From Chloroflexota bacterium (GTDB lineage Bacteria; Chloroflexota; Anaerolineae; JAAYZQ01): a stretch of 64,000 nucleotides of DNA. How positions within the stretch are numbered: the stretch's first letter is position 1; every line of letters begins with the position of its first letter. Shown here piece by piece: positions 28,354 to 37,745 of the stretch. A model generated the notes under the pieces. That model saw nothing but the letters and a program-made list of their open reading frames with translations. It did not search any database and was not told where the DNA came from. A program made the position numbers and the translations under genes. The DNA lies in the NCBI GenBank assembly GCA_018606645.1, contig JAGVRI010000003.1, forward strand, positions 215,322-279,321, given 5' to 3'.

Positions 28354-29925
28354 ATGCGAGCCGATCTGGTCATAACAGGTGGGGTCATCCTAACGATGGT
28401 TCTGCCCAATCGGGCAGATGATGCCTCCTTGTCCGAAGGAAAGGGGGCAGTGGCTGTCGAAAGCGACCGGATCGTTGCTGTCGGATCGGAAGCCGAGATC
28501 CGAAGTCTCGTAGATGATCGTACCCAAGTGTTGGACCTGGGGGGGCGGACACTTCTGCCCGGCTTCATCGATACGCATGTACACCTTGTGCAGACCGGGC
28601 TTGGCCTGCGAGGCCCTGACCTTTCGGACTGCCGGAGCGTCAAGCAGGTGTTGGAGCAAGTCCGCGAGAGTTTCTCGGACCGGCCAATTGACCAGCCCAT
28701 TTTCTTCCACCGTTGTTCTCTGGCAGGCCTCGACCGCCTACTGACCCGCTGGGACCTTGACCGTATCGCTCCTCACACGCCGCTGGGTGTTGGCGATATA
28801 GAACTTAACCGATGTGTGGTTAACACTGCGGCCTTGGAGGCTATGGGCTTAGCTCCGACGACTCCGGGCATAGATCGAACCGCACAGGGAGGGCAACCTA
28901 CCGGTTTGATGACCAACCAGGCCCATACGATCGCTCGTAGTTTTTTCTACAATGCATTGGATGACAAAGCGCGTATAGAAGCTTTGCACCTGGCATGCGA
29001 GCTAGCCTTGCGAGCGGGGGCTACTACGGTGCACGCGATCGAGGGCCGAGAAGCATTTGGCTCTCGGGACCTCCCTCTACTCCTTATACACCGAGACCGC
29101 TTGCCGGTGCGAGTGGTGCTCTATTCCCAGAGCACCGAACTCTCGAAGGCTGCGGTTCCGGGTGTGCAGGGCGTCACTGACCTGTGGGCCGACGGATCGT
29201 ATATCGACCGGACTGCTGCTCTGCTTGAACCGTATGCCGACGACGTGACAACGTGTGGGCGACTTTACTTCGCACAAGATGAACTGGACAGGCTGTTATT
29301 CCGAGCCCATAGCCTGGGCCTGCAAGTTGGTTTCCATGCGATTGGGGATGCGGCCATTGAGCAAGTGCTCAACGCCTACGAACGGATATTGGCCGCCGAG
29401 CCTGGTTTTGCAGAGCAGCGGCCGAGAATTGAACACTTTAGCTTGCCATCGGAGCGACAGATCGAGTGCGCGGTGCAGTTGGGGGTGGGGGTATCAATGC
29501 AACCCGTCATGAGCGCCGGCCCCCAGCGAACGGTAACTCAGCGGCTGGGGCCTGAGCGCTCCAGCCGCCGTCATCCGTATCGCAAGATTGTAGATGCAGG
29601 CCTTCTGGTCGCTGGTGGATCCGACAGCGACGTGACCCCAATAAACCCACTGGCAGGGATTAATGCACTGGTCAATCCATTGGAGGCGGACAGAAGACTG
29701 TCAGTGGTGGAGGCCCTTGCTGTGTTCACCGTGAATGGGGCCAAGCTTGCTAAGGAAGACAAGCTCAAGGGGACTCTCGAGCCCGGCAAACTGGCTGATA
29801 TGGTGGTCCTTGGTCTTAACCCTATGGCAGTCGATCCGGGACAACTTGGTTCGATCCCGATTGACATGACGATCGTAGGGGGGCAGATCCGATGGGTTCG
29901 GCCGGAAGGTCTCCAATGCGGATGA
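28354..29925 (+). CDS. YtcJ-like amidohydrolase, copy 3
   Basis: A third, more diverged member of the same Amidohydro_3 set, 523 aa. HVH in GFIDTHVHLVQTG, His in FHAIGDAAIEQ, His in PRIEHFSLPS and Asp in AGGSDSDVTPI are all present. Compared with copies 1 and 2, the middle part differs (GVGDIELNRCVVN instead of the ...DRGGHACIVN type motif), so the substrate pocket has probably changed. ATG 28354 is preceded by a weak AAGG. It is placed between two binding-protein genes. Confidence 0.9.
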   Translation: MRADLVITGGVILTMVLPNRADDASLSEGKGAVAVESDRIVAVGSEAEIRSLVDDRTQVLDLGGRTLLPGFIDTHVHLVQTGLGLRGPDLSDCRSVKQVLEQVRESFSDRPIDQPIFFHRCSLAGLDRLLTRWDLDRIAPHTPLGVGDIELNRCVVNTAALEAMGLAPTTPGIDRTAQGGQPTGLMTNQAHTIARSFFYNALDDKARIEALHLACELALRAGATTVHAIEGREAFGSRDLPLLLIHRDRLPVRVVLYSQSTELSKAAVPGVQGVTDLWADGSYIDRTAALLEPYADDVTTCGRLYFAQDELDRLLFRAHSLGLQVGFHAIGDAAIEQVLNAYERILAAEPGFAEQRPRIEHFSLPSERQIECAVQLGVGVSMQPVMSAGPQRTVTQRLGPERSSRRHPYRKIVDAGLLVAGGSDSDVTPINPLAGINALVNPLEADRRLSVVEALAVFTVNGAKLAKEDKLKGTLEPGKLADMVVLGLNPMAVDPGQLGSIPIDMTIVGGQIRWVRPEGLQCG

Positions 29926-29997
29926 GTTGGAGAGCGGGAGCAGAAGAGGAAACCTTGGCGATCTTTTCGGCTCTGTCTAGGTTAGGAGAAAAGAAGG

Positions 29998-30816
29998 ATG
30001 TACATTGACTGCCATAGCCATCTCGGCGATCTCGGCGATCAGAAAGCCGTCGAGTTCTGGAAGAAGAATCATCGCATCCCAGATTGGGTCGCAGAACCTT
30101 ATCTGGAGGCGATGCGAGAGGTAGACCGGGCAATTGTCCTGGCCCACTGGGGGCCTCTCAGTATCAATAGTAATGAAGTGGTTGCGTATTTTACCCGGGA
30201 GAATCCCAAGTTCGTGCCCTTCTACAATATCGATCCGCGGACGACAACTGTAATTGCAGAGTTGGATCGCCTGGTCCAAGAGATGGGGGGTAAGGGCATC
30301 AAGCTCGGTCCTATCTACCAAGGCTTTAAACCAGACAACGAAGCGTACTTTCCGGTTTATGAGAAGATTCAGACACTGGGCCTGCCTATCCTCTGGCATC
30401 AGGGTACATCATTCGATGCTCGTGAGGGGCCACTGGAGTGGGCCAACCCTATTCTGTTGGATAAGGTAGCGAGGACATTCCCAGACCTGAAGATGATCAT
30501 CGCCCACTTGGGCTTCCCTTGGGTCCGTGAGGTGATTGCGCTGGTGCGAAAACACCCGAACATCTACGCTGACATATCGGGTCTGCGCCTTCGCACCTGG
30601 GTGCTCTACACAGCGCTTGTCGAACTAATCCAGTATGGGGGCGAGAACAAGATATTCTTTGGAACTGATTATCCTTGGTTCACACCCGCTGAAATGCGGG
30701 ATGGCTTATACGAAGCGGCTGCCTTCCCCGTAGGCACGAACCTGCCACAGTTGCCCGAACAGGTGGTGGAGGATATCCTTCATCGTGACACGCTCCAGAT
30801 TCTGGGGATCGAATGA
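29998..30816 (+). CDS. Amidohydrolase family protein (Amidohydro_2 type)
   Basis: TIM-barrel metal hydrolase or decarboxylase of 272 aa, smaller than and distinct from the YtcJ-like enzymes. HxH at the N-terminus (MYIDCHSHLGD), His in LWHQGTS, His in IIAHLGFPW and Asp in FFGTDYPWF mark the metal site. Members of this group include lactonases and non-oxidative decarboxylases. ATG 29998 follows GGAG. A role in later steps of the catabolic pathway is inferred from position only. Confidence 0.87.
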   Translation: MYIDCHSHLGDLGDQKAVEFWKKNHRIPDWVAEPYLEAMREVDRAIVLAHWGPLSINSNEVVAYFTRENPKFVPFYNIDPRTTTVIAELDRLVQEMGGKGIKLGPIYQGFKPDNEAYFPVYEKIQTLGLPILWHQGTSFDAREGPLEWANPILLDKVARTFPDLKMIIAHLGFPWVREVIALVRKHPNIYADISGLRLRTWVLYTALVELIQYGGENKIFFGTDYPWFTPAEMRDGLYEAAAFPVGTNLPQLPEQVVEDILHRDTLQILGIE

Positions 30817-30996
30817 GCATTTGAGTAGTACTGTAGCGGGCAGTGAGGGGGTGGGACATGAGTCGTCGCTGCAAAGGTTGTGGACTGCAGAGATACCAGA
30901 TGGAAGGGGGTGAGCAAGGCTAAAAGAACCGTACATAAATGAGATGTAAACAAGATGGGAAATGACGCAATTCGGTAGTGATGCGAGGAGGAAAAG

Positions 30997-32748
30997 ATGA
31001 AACTGCCCAAATTGGTAAGTATGGTTGTGGTTTGGTTTCTATTGACATCCGCAGTAGCCGGGTGTCGTCCGACACCGACTCCTACAATAATGCCGACGAC
31101 AGCCCCCACGACTGTCCCACAGCCCACTATGGCTCCTACTGTCGTGCCAGAACAACCCACGGCGGCACCAACAGCAGAGGTTCAACCTACAGCAGAGCCA
31201 ACAGCCGCTCCGGCAGCGGGATGTCCGAAAGAGGGAGGGCAATTAGTTGTGGGCTTGTCCTGGGAACCCTCCAAGATCGATCCGCATCGCACCGCCGCTG
31301 AGAACGGTATTCTACCCATCATGCAGGCTTGCGAAACTTTGGTCATTCGAACCCCGACCGGTGAGTTTGTCCCTGGACTGGCGGATTCGTGGGAGATCTC
31401 GTCTGACGGCATGAGCTATACCTTTCACTTACATCGGGGGATCAAGTTCCACGACGGCACACCTTTTAACGCAGAAGCAGTCAAGTACAACTTTGACCGG
31501 CTGGTGGACCCGGCAACCAAATCAGAAGAAGGCATTGATCACTTAGGACCCTACGAGAGCACTGAAGTAGTTGATGAGTATACTGCAGTGGTACACCTCA
31601 AATCGCCGTTTGCTCCCTTGCTGGACGGAATCTCGTCGGGTTGGCTTTGTATGGTATCCCCGACCGCAGCGAAACAATGGGGCCCCGATGAATTTCAAGA
31701 CCATTTTGTGGGCACTGGCCCCTTTGTCTTCAAGGAGTGGAAACGCCACGAGTATATCTTGCTAGAAAAGAACCCAGATTACTGGGGTGGTCCAGCGTTT
31801 TTCAAGCACCAGGGCAACGCCTGCCTGGACTCTATCATGTTCAAGTTCGTCGAAGAAGCAGCCGTGCGTTCCGGCACCTTGGAGACCGGAGAAATCCAGA
31901 TTGCCCAGGAAGTACCAACTGTCGATGTGGAACGACTGAAGGCCAAGCCGGACATCCAAGTTCTGGTAATGCCAGGGCCGGGCACCGGGATCATGCTGCT
32001 CTTTAACATGAGCAGAACCCCCACAGACGACCTGAGGATTCGTCAGGCTCTGAATTACGGGATCGATCAGCAAGCGATTTCTGACATGCTGTACCAAGGT
32101 GTTATGGAGCCAGCGTATGGTCCGCTCAGCCCGGTTACACCCTGCTACTGGTCCGGAGTGGAACAGATGTACCCCTACGATCCAGAAAAGGCCAGGGCGC
32201 TCTTGGAGGAAGCAGGGTGGAAGGATGAGAACGGAGACGGCATCCGGGAAAAAGACGGTCAGCCGCTGGTCCTGGAGTTCCCCACTCATGGGGGCTTTCC
32301 ACTTTACCGCGATCCGGCTCCCATTGTCCAGGCCCAGTTGAAGGAGATCGGGGTCGATGTAAACGTCCAGAATCTGGCTGCGCCAGCATGGCTGGAGGCT
32401 GGCCGGACAGGCAATCTCAATATCGGGATCTTGGATTGGCGCGCAAGCGACCCAGACTTTGACCTGCGCTTGCCTTTCCTGTCGACCAATGCCGATGCCT
32501 TTGCTTGGAATCATCACAACAACACCAAGCTGGACGAGTTACTTATGCAGGGCATGAGCATTACTGATTTGCAGGAGCGGTGCAGAATATACGAGGATAT
32601 CCAGAAGATCATTATGGAAGATGCAATGATCAAGCCCTTGCACGTCTATGCAGCCATTTACGGTGTACGTAACGAAGTGAAGGATTTGAAGTTCGATTTG
32701 CTGGCTCCATCGATGTTCTGGGCCTTTGACGCGTACCTGGACAAGTGA
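30997..32748 (+). CDS. Peptide-type ABC transporter substrate-binding lipoprotein
   Basis: Family 5 solute-binding protein, 583 aa, closely related to the one at 26564-28270 (shared VVGLSWEPSKIDPH-type start, GIKFHDGTPFNAEAVKYNFDR, HFVGTGPFVFKEWKRHEY). The signal peptide ends at SAVAGC and is followed by an approximately 50-residue Thr/Pro/Ala linker. ATG 30997 follows GAGGAGG. It lies 103 bases before the DppB-type permease and is the likely main receptor of that importer; having two receptors suggests a broadened substrate range. Confidence 0.93.
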   Translation: MKLPKLVSMVVVWFLLTSAVAGCRPTPTPTIMPTTAPTTVPQPTMAPTVVPEQPTAAPTAEVQPTAEPTAAPAAGCPKEGGQLVVGLSWEPSKIDPHRTAAENGILPIMQACETLVIRTPTGEFVPGLADSWEISSDGMSYTFHLHRGIKFHDGTPFNAEAVKYNFDRLVDPATKSEEGIDHLGPYESTEVVDEYTAVVHLKSPFAPLLDGISSGWLCMVSPTAAKQWGPDEFQDHFVGTGPFVFKEWKRHEYILLEKNPDYWGGPAFFKHQGNACLDSIMFKFVEEAAVRSGTLETGEIQIAQEVPTVDVERLKAKPDIQVLVMPGPGTGIMLLFNMSRTPTDDLRIRQALNYGIDQQAISDMLYQGVMEPAYGPLSPVTPCYWSGVEQMYPYDPEKARALLEEAGWKDENGDGIREKDGQPLVLEFPTHGGFPLYRDPAPIVQAQLKEIGVDVNVQNLAAPAWLEAGRTGNLNIGILDWRASDPDFDLRLPFLSTNADAFAWNHHNNTKLDELLMQGMSITDLQERCRIYEDIQKIIMEDAMIKPLHVYAAIYGVRNEVKDLKFDLLAPSMFWAFDAYLDK

Positions 32749-32851
32749 CGACAATGTCATATGCTTGCGGGAGGGAAGACCCCTATGAGTCTTCCCTCCC
32801 GTGGCCTGTGACGTGCTGCAGACAGTCCAACGGTGACAGGTGATTTAGTGC

Positions 32852-33775
32852 ATGTGGGAACAAATCACACGACGGCTTCTTCTTTCAATTGTTGTATTAT
32901 GGATTGTGTCGACGGCAGCTTTTGGTATGATGCGCTTCTTGCCCGGAGATCCGGTGGCGGTTATGCTCCAGAAAAGCGGCGGCTCGGCAGCACGAATTGC
33001 AGAATTGCGCCATCAATTGGGATTGGACCAGCCCGTCTCTATCCAGTATGTCAGATTTCTGGGAGGTTTGGTACGTGGTGACCTGGGGCGTTCGCTTTTT
33101 ACCGGCAAGCCTGTGATTGAGATGATCATGGAACAGCTCCCTGCTACTGTGGAGTTGGCGATCGCGGCTATGATCGTCGGCATTACCCTGGGAATCATAT
33201 TGGGCATTGTCTCTGCTTTGCGCGAAGGAACTTGGCTCGACAACTTGCTGATGGTGTTGGCTGTGGTCGGAGTGTCAATGCCTAGTTTCTGGATGGGGTT
33301 GCTGATGATCTTTCTCTTCTCACTCACCCTTGGATGGCTTCCGGCCACAGGTCAGGGCGGTCTCAAGCGGCTGATCATGCCGGCCATGGTGCTGGGATTC
33401 GGTGTCGCAGCCACCGTCGCTCGACTGACTCGGTCCAGCATGGTGGAAGTGATGCGCAAGGAATATATCACGACCGCACGGGCCAAAGGTCTTAACGAGC
33501 GGCTAGTCGTCATCCGACACGCTCTCAAGAACGCCCTGATTCCCATCATTACTATGGTGGGCTTGGAATTCGGCTGGTTGCTAGGAGGAGCTGTTGTCAC
33601 TGAGACGGTTTTTTCTCGCCAAGGAATTGGTCGGTTGGCAATCCAAGCGGTGCTCTGGAAGGACTTTCCCTTGGTGCAAGGGACTGTCCTTGTGGCTGCC
33701 GTGTTCTATATGACCGCCAACCTGATCGTCGATGTTCTCTATGTATTTATCGATCCTCGGATCCATACTCGGTAG
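32852..33775 (+). CDS. Peptide ABC transporter permease (DppB type)
   Basis: Permease of 307 aa with the DppB layout: N-terminal helix (RRLLLSIVVLWIVSTAAF), GLDQPVSIQYVRFLGGLVRGDLGRS, and an EAA loop YITTARAKGLNERLVVIRHALKN. ATG 32852 is preceded by AGGTGA. It pairs with the DppC-type gene 6 bases downstream. It is more similar in gene order to a glutathione/peptide importer, but the neighbouring amidohydrolases suggest another amide-containing compound. No ATPase gene follows. Confidence 0.93.
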   Translation: MWEQITRRLLLSIVVLWIVSTAAFGMMRFLPGDPVAVMLQKSGGSAARIAELRHQLGLDQPVSIQYVRFLGGLVRGDLGRSLFTGKPVIEMIMEQLPATVELAIAAMIVGITLGIILGIVSALREGTWLDNLLMVLAVVGVSMPSFWMGLLMIFLFSLTLGWLPATGQGGLKRLIMPAMVLGFGVAATVARLTRSSMVEVMRKEYITTARAKGLNERLVVIRHALKNALIPIITMVGLEFGWLLGGAVVTETVFSRQGIGRLAIQAVLWKDFPLVQGTVLVAAVFYMTANLIVDVLYVFIDPRIHTR

Positions 33776-33781
33776 GACCCT

Positions 33782-34690
33782 ATGCGCGATCAACGACCGG
33801 AATCGAGCGTTCGGCGAGATGGTGTGTCGGCGGCGATGGGGATCAAGCCGCAAAGCCCATGGAAGTTGGCGTGCCGTCGGGCGCTGAGAAACAGAAGCGC
33901 CATGATCGGTCTAGCGATTAGCCTCTTTTGGATTGGCTGTGCCATTCTTGCACCTCTGATTTCGCCTTACGATCCGATCAAGATGAATCCAGCTGCTCGA
34001 TTGAGCGGACCCAGTATACAACATTGGCTTGGCACTGACCTCTATGGCCGGGATCTCTTGAGCCGAATTCTCTGGGGAGCCCAACTCTCGCTACGAGTGG
34101 GATTGATATCAGTATGCATCGGTGCCTTTATAGGCACCGTCTTGGGGCTGGTAGCAGGCTACTATGGTTGGATAGCCGATGAAGTCATCATGAGGTTAGT
34201 CGATGCCATGCTAGCCTTTCCTGGTATTCTGCTGGCCTTGGTCATCGTCGCCTTTCTGGGATCTGGTCTGAACAACGTGATTATTGCAGTGGGGGTTGGG
34301 CTCATACCGTCGTTTGCCCGCCTTGTGCGTGGCTGCGTTCTGTCGGCTAAAGAGGAATTGTTTGTATTATCAGCCACGGTTATCGGTTGTAGAACAGCCC
34401 GTATTATTGTCCGGCATATCCTGCCCAACATCGCAGCGCCGCTCATTGTTCTCTTTACCCTGAGCGTAGCCTGGGCCATTCTCAATGCTGCAGCACTTAG
34501 TTTCCTGGGCCTGGGGGCCAAGCCGCCAACACCCGAATGGGGGACGATTCTCAGTGAGGGTCGAGATTATCTGCGGGTTGCACCCTGGATCACGACCTTT
34601 CCGGGATTAGCGATCATGTCACTGGTAATTGGCATGAATTTAATGGGCGATGGCTTGCGAGTGGCATTAGATCCGCGCATGAAAGTGTAG
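33782..34690 (+). CDS. Peptide ABC transporter permease (DppC type)
   Basis: Permease of 302 aa; HWLGTDLYGRDLLSRILWGAQLSLRVG and GCRTARIIVRHILPNIAAPL are typical DppC segments, and the end reads GLRVALDPRM. The start could also be the ATG at 33836, which would remove an 18-residue charged N-terminus. Co-transcribed with the DppB gene. Together they form the membrane channel for the two lipoprotein receptors upstream. Confidence 0.93.
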   Translation: MRDQRPESSVRRDGVSAAMGIKPQSPWKLACRRALRNRSAMIGLAISLFWIGCAILAPLISPYDPIKMNPAARLSGPSIQHWLGTDLYGRDLLSRILWGAQLSLRVGLISVCIGAFIGTVLGLVAGYYGWIADEVIMRLVDAMLAFPGILLALVIVAFLGSGLNNVIIAVGVGLIPSFARLVRGCVLSAKEELFVLSATVIGCRTARIIVRHILPNIAAPLIVLFTLSVAWAILNAAALSFLGLGAKPPTPEWGTILSEGRDYLRVAPWITTFPGLAIMSLVIGMNLMGDGLRVALDPRMKV

Positions 34691-34711
34691 TTTGCCAAGG
34701 ATGAGACTAAC

Positions 34712-35038
34712 ATGATTCAGATCTTGATTAGCTTTGATCTGCGCCCTGGTTTGTATCAGGAATACAGCGATTTTGTTATCAAGACAGGAGTGCCGTTTTG
34801 GCAATCCCAACCTGGCATTTTGGCCGTGAAGGGCTTTCGTAATATCTTGGGCAGCTCGCCCCTTATCGTCTCAGAAATCGTATGTGAGAGTCTGGATGTC
34901 GCCATAAGAATCCTTTCCAGCCCAGAATATCAAGCAATCGTAGAGCAACAGGCGAGATTTGTGTCTAACCGCTCCGTTTTGCTTTTGGCGCCAACCGGCA
35001 GAACGCCGGAGCAGAGTTGGGTTAGCGAAGGAGGATAA
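34712..35038 (+). CDS. Small alpha/beta-barrel-like protein
   Basis: A 108-aa protein with the strand-helix-strand pattern of dimeric alpha+beta barrel proteins (ABM/NIPSNAP-like): MIQILISFDLRPGLYQEYSDF, GILAVKGFRN, then PEYQAIVEQQARFV. This resemblance is weak and based on pattern only. It starts 22 bases after the permease gene and its stop lies 4 bases before the deacylase start, so it is part of the operon. Small barrels of this type can be isomerases, monooxygenases or binding proteins. Confidence 0.65.
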   Translation: MIQILISFDLRPGLYQEYSDFVIKTGVPFWQSQPGILAVKGFRNILGSSPLIVSEIVCESLDVAIRILSSPEYQAIVEQQARFVSNRSVLLLAPTGRTPEQSWVSEGG

Positions 35039-35042
35039 CCTC

Positions 35043-36020
35043 TTGGAAAGAGCAATAGAGATTGGCACAGTCACTGTAGGCCGCGGCCAAAAAGCTAGGG
35101 GTGCTCTGCCTCTCGCCTCATGCGGCGACGGTTCGTCCATTCAGTTGCCGCTGCTGGTGGTGGCAGGTCATGAACCAGGCCCGACCATGGTTGTGAGCGG
35201 TGGAGTGCACGGCGACGAATACGAAGGCCCCCGAGCAATCCAGATAATGTGGCGAGAGCTCGATCCAACTCAGCTTCGTGGCATTTTTCTGGGTGTCCCC
35301 GTGGTCAACGTGCCGGCGTTTGAGGTAGGCAAACGCGAGAGCCCTGTAGATGGTTTGAACATGAACCGTATCTTCCCGGGGCGCCCTGATGGTTTTATCA
35401 GCGAGAGGATTGCCTATCATTTCATCCACGATGTGGTGTTCAAGGCAGATTATTACCTTGATCTGCACGCTGGTGGTAACGCTTTCGCCATGGTACCTGT
35501 CGTTGTCTACCTGGAAACAGGCAGCGACGAGTTCATCCTCAGGGAAGTGGCTCTGGCCAAGGCTGCCGGTCTGGACTTACTGTGGAAGGGGACAGGGCAC
35601 TGGTCGTCAGCTCATGTAGAAGCCGCCCGGCACGGCATTTTGGCCATTCTGGCCGAGATCGGGGAGGAAGGGCGCTGCCGTCAAGACCGGTTAGACTTGG
35701 CTCTCCGTGTGATCCGCAACGTGATGATTCATGCCAAAATGATCGACGGTGCACCACAACTCCCTCAGCAGTGGATAGTAGTAGCAGGTACCTATATGCA
35801 TAGTTCGGTCGGCGGCTGTTTCTACCCAATGAGGCAGGTCCGTGAGATGGTTCGACAGGGAGAGGCAATAGGGTTCATCACCGACCTTTGGGGGCAAGTG
35901 TTGGAAACTATCCAGGCTCCCTACGATGGGCTACTCATGTCAACGCGCACCTTGCCCTCGATCCGGCCGGGGGAATGGACAGCTTTTGTAGGCAAAATAC
36001 TGGACGTATGGGAGCAATGA
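35043..36020 (+). CDS. Succinylglutamate desuccinylase/aspartoacylase-like deacylase
   Basis: M14-like zinc deacylase, 325 aa, which would release an acyl group from an N-acyl amino acid or amine. Zinc ligands are in GGVHGDEYEG (His and Glu) and DLHAGG (His); a later Glu is in ILAEIGEEG. A TTG at 35043 is chosen because AAGGAGG is 8 bases upstream; the frame is open to 34959 inside the previous gene. It fits a route in which an acylated or amide-bonded substrate is deacylated before demethylation by the next gene. Confidence 0.87.
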   Translation: MERAIEIGTVTVGRGQKARGALPLASCGDGSSIQLPLLVVAGHEPGPTMVVSGGVHGDEYEGPRAIQIMWRELDPTQLRGIFLGVPVVNVPAFEVGKRESPVDGLNMNRIFPGRPDGFISERIAYHFIHDVVFKADYYLDLHAGGNAFAMVPVVVYLETGSDEFILREVALAKAAGLDLLWKGTGHWSSAHVEAARHGILAILAEIGEEGRCRQDRLDLALRVIRNVMIHAKMIDGAPQLPQQWIVVAGTYMHSSVGGCFYPMRQVREMVRQGEAIGFITDLWGQVLETIQAPYDGLLMSTRTLPSIRPGEWTAFVGKILDVWEQ

Positions 36021-36028
36021 GGTTTTAG

Positions 36029-37480
36029 ATGAGAAGCAATTACTATGCTCAGTTGAGCCCTCATTTCAGTGTGCTGTCAGCGCATCAGATGGCCGAAATT
36101 CATTCCGCTAGCCTGGAGATCTTATGGCGGACTGGCTCGCGTATATATTGCCAGGAAGCGCTAGAACTTCTTAAACGTGCCGGGGCCGACGTTTCGGACG
36201 GAACACTGGTGCGGATCCCGCCCCACTTGGTGGAGTGGGCACTCCGCGCAGCGCCTTCGCGGGTTGTTCTTGCCAATCGGAATGGCGAACGAGTGATCTT
36301 TCTTGAGGACCACAAGACCTACTACGGCACCGGGTCGGACTGTCCAAATATTCTCGATCACACGACAGGGGAGCGGAGGCTTTTCCTGAAAAAGGACATT
36401 GAACAAGGTGCCCGGTTGTGTGATGCACTAATGAATATCGATTTCGTAATGTCAATGGGGTTGGCATCGGATGTGCCAGTCAGAACCTCAGATCGACATC
36501 AATTTGAGGCCATGTTGTTAAACACGGTGAAGCCAATTGTTTTCACCGCCCACGATCTGGACGGTACCCGCGACATTGTGGACATGGCCGCTGCTGCGGT
36601 CGGCAGCCTTGAGGAGCTACGTCGTAATCCGACTGTGGTCCTTTACGCTGAGCCTACGACTCCGCTGGTACATACCCGCGAGTCGGTGGAGAAACTGCTC
36701 TTCATGGCCGAGAACAACTTGCCCGTGCTCTATGCGCCGGGGATGCTGCGTGGAGGCACGGCGCCTGTTACTCTGGCCGCGTGCCTGGCCCTGGCGAATG
36801 CCGAGAGCCTGACAGGCTTGCTGATGGCACAACTCAAGCGCGAGGGAACCCCTGTCGTGTTGGGTGGAGGTGCGCTGGTCATGGATATGCGCACGATGGT
36901 CAGCTCCTATGGAGCACCGGAACTGCAGTTGGCTGGGGCGGCCCTGGCAGACATGGCCCACTACTATGGGCTCCCCAGGTTCAGCAGTGCTGGTGCGAGC
37001 GACTCCAAGGCAGCCGATCAGCAAGCCATGATCGAGGGGACGATGTCGGTGCTGATCCAGGCATTGTCAGGCGCGAACCTGGTGCACGATGTGGGCTTCT
37101 TGGAATCCGGCCTGACGGGTTCTTTTGAAATGGTGGTAGCGTTTGACGAGGTGATCGCCATGGTCAAACAGATTGTCAAAGGCGTAGAGATCAGTAACGA
37201 GGGCTTGGCGTTAGAGGTCATCCATAAAGTAGGGCCAGGGGGCAGTTTTATCGCCGAGGCTCATACAGCTCGTCATTTTCGTGAGATCTGGTTCCCGCGA
37301 CTTCTCGACCGCCAGAACTATGATGCCTGGGTGATGACCGGGAGACAGACGATGAGCGACCGACTGCGGCAGAGGGTGGAAGAGATCCTCGCCACGCACT
37401 CGCCACCACCTTTGTCCCCGCTAGCTCAGGCGCGGATTCGGAGCATCGTGCAATCAGCCGATGCACGGCTGGGAAGATAG
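36029..37480 (+). CDS. Trimethylamine methyltransferase (MttB) superfamily protein
   Basis: MttB-family methyltransferase, 483 aa, about the family length. There is no in-frame amber codon, so it is not a pyrrolysine enzyme and belongs to the non-Pyl branch, known members of which demethylate quaternary amines such as glycine betaine, transferring the methyl group to a corrinoid protein. Segments such as YGTGSDCPNILDH and FSSAGASDSKAADQQA fit the TIM barrel. A pterin-dependent methyltransferase gene lies 4.7 kb further on in the same direction. No corrinoid protein or activase is present in the window. Confidence 0.88.
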   Translation: MRSNYYAQLSPHFSVLSAHQMAEIHSASLEILWRTGSRIYCQEALELLKRAGADVSDGTLVRIPPHLVEWALRAAPSRVVLANRNGERVIFLEDHKTYYGTGSDCPNILDHTTGERRLFLKKDIEQGARLCDALMNIDFVMSMGLASDVPVRTSDRHQFEAMLLNTVKPIVFTAHDLDGTRDIVDMAAAAVGSLEELRRNPTVVLYAEPTTPLVHTRESVEKLLFMAENNLPVLYAPGMLRGGTAPVTLAACLALANAESLTGLLMAQLKREGTPVVLGGGALVMDMRTMVSSYGAPELQLAGAALADMAHYYGLPRFSSAGASDSKAADQQAMIEGTMSVLIQALSGANLVHDVGFLESGLTGSFEMVVAFDEVIAMVKQIVKGVEISNEGLALEVIHKVGPGGSFIAEAHTARHFREIWFPRLLDRQNYDAWVMTGRQTMSDRLRQRVEEILATHSPPPLSPLAQARIRSIVQSADARLGR

Positions 37481-37490
37481 GAGGCGGCTA

Positions 37491-37715
37491 ATGGAGAGCG
37501 TTGAGGTCACGGTAGTAGGTTTGTTGAAGCCTCAATTGCCGGAGGGTTTGAAAGTGGAACCAGACCAGACGGTGGGACAAGTAGTAAAGGGATTGGGACT
37601 TGACCCTAGCAAAGGGATTGTCCTTTTGGTAAACGGCCACCTAGCCTCGTGGGACTATGTGCTCCAGAAAGGTGATCGACTTGAGCTGGTGCAGACTGTG
37701 AGCGGAGGTCTGTGA
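37491..37715 (+). CDS. MoaD/ThiS-like sulfur-carrier protein
   Basis: A 74-aa beta-grasp protein starting at ATG 37491 with AGGAGG upstream. It ends in SGGL, close to the C-terminal Gly-Gly needed for thiocarboxylate formation. Features like GQVVKGLGLDPSKGIVLLVNGHLAS fit ThiS/MoaD. Such genes commonly precede aldehyde:ferredoxin oxidoreductase genes, where they are thought to help make the tungsto- or molybdopterin cofactor. The AOR gene follows after 30 bases. Confidence 0.85.
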   Translation: MESVEVTVVGLLKPQLPEGLKVEPDQTVGQVVKGLGLDPSKGIVLLVNGHLASWDYVLQKGDRLELVQTVSGGL

Positions 37716-37745
37716 ACGGGGGCAACATTGGGCAGGGAGATACAG

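Noticed and set aside
36029..37480. Pyrrolysine-containing MttB
   Set aside because: No in-frame amber codon, so the protein is of the non-pyrrolysine branch.
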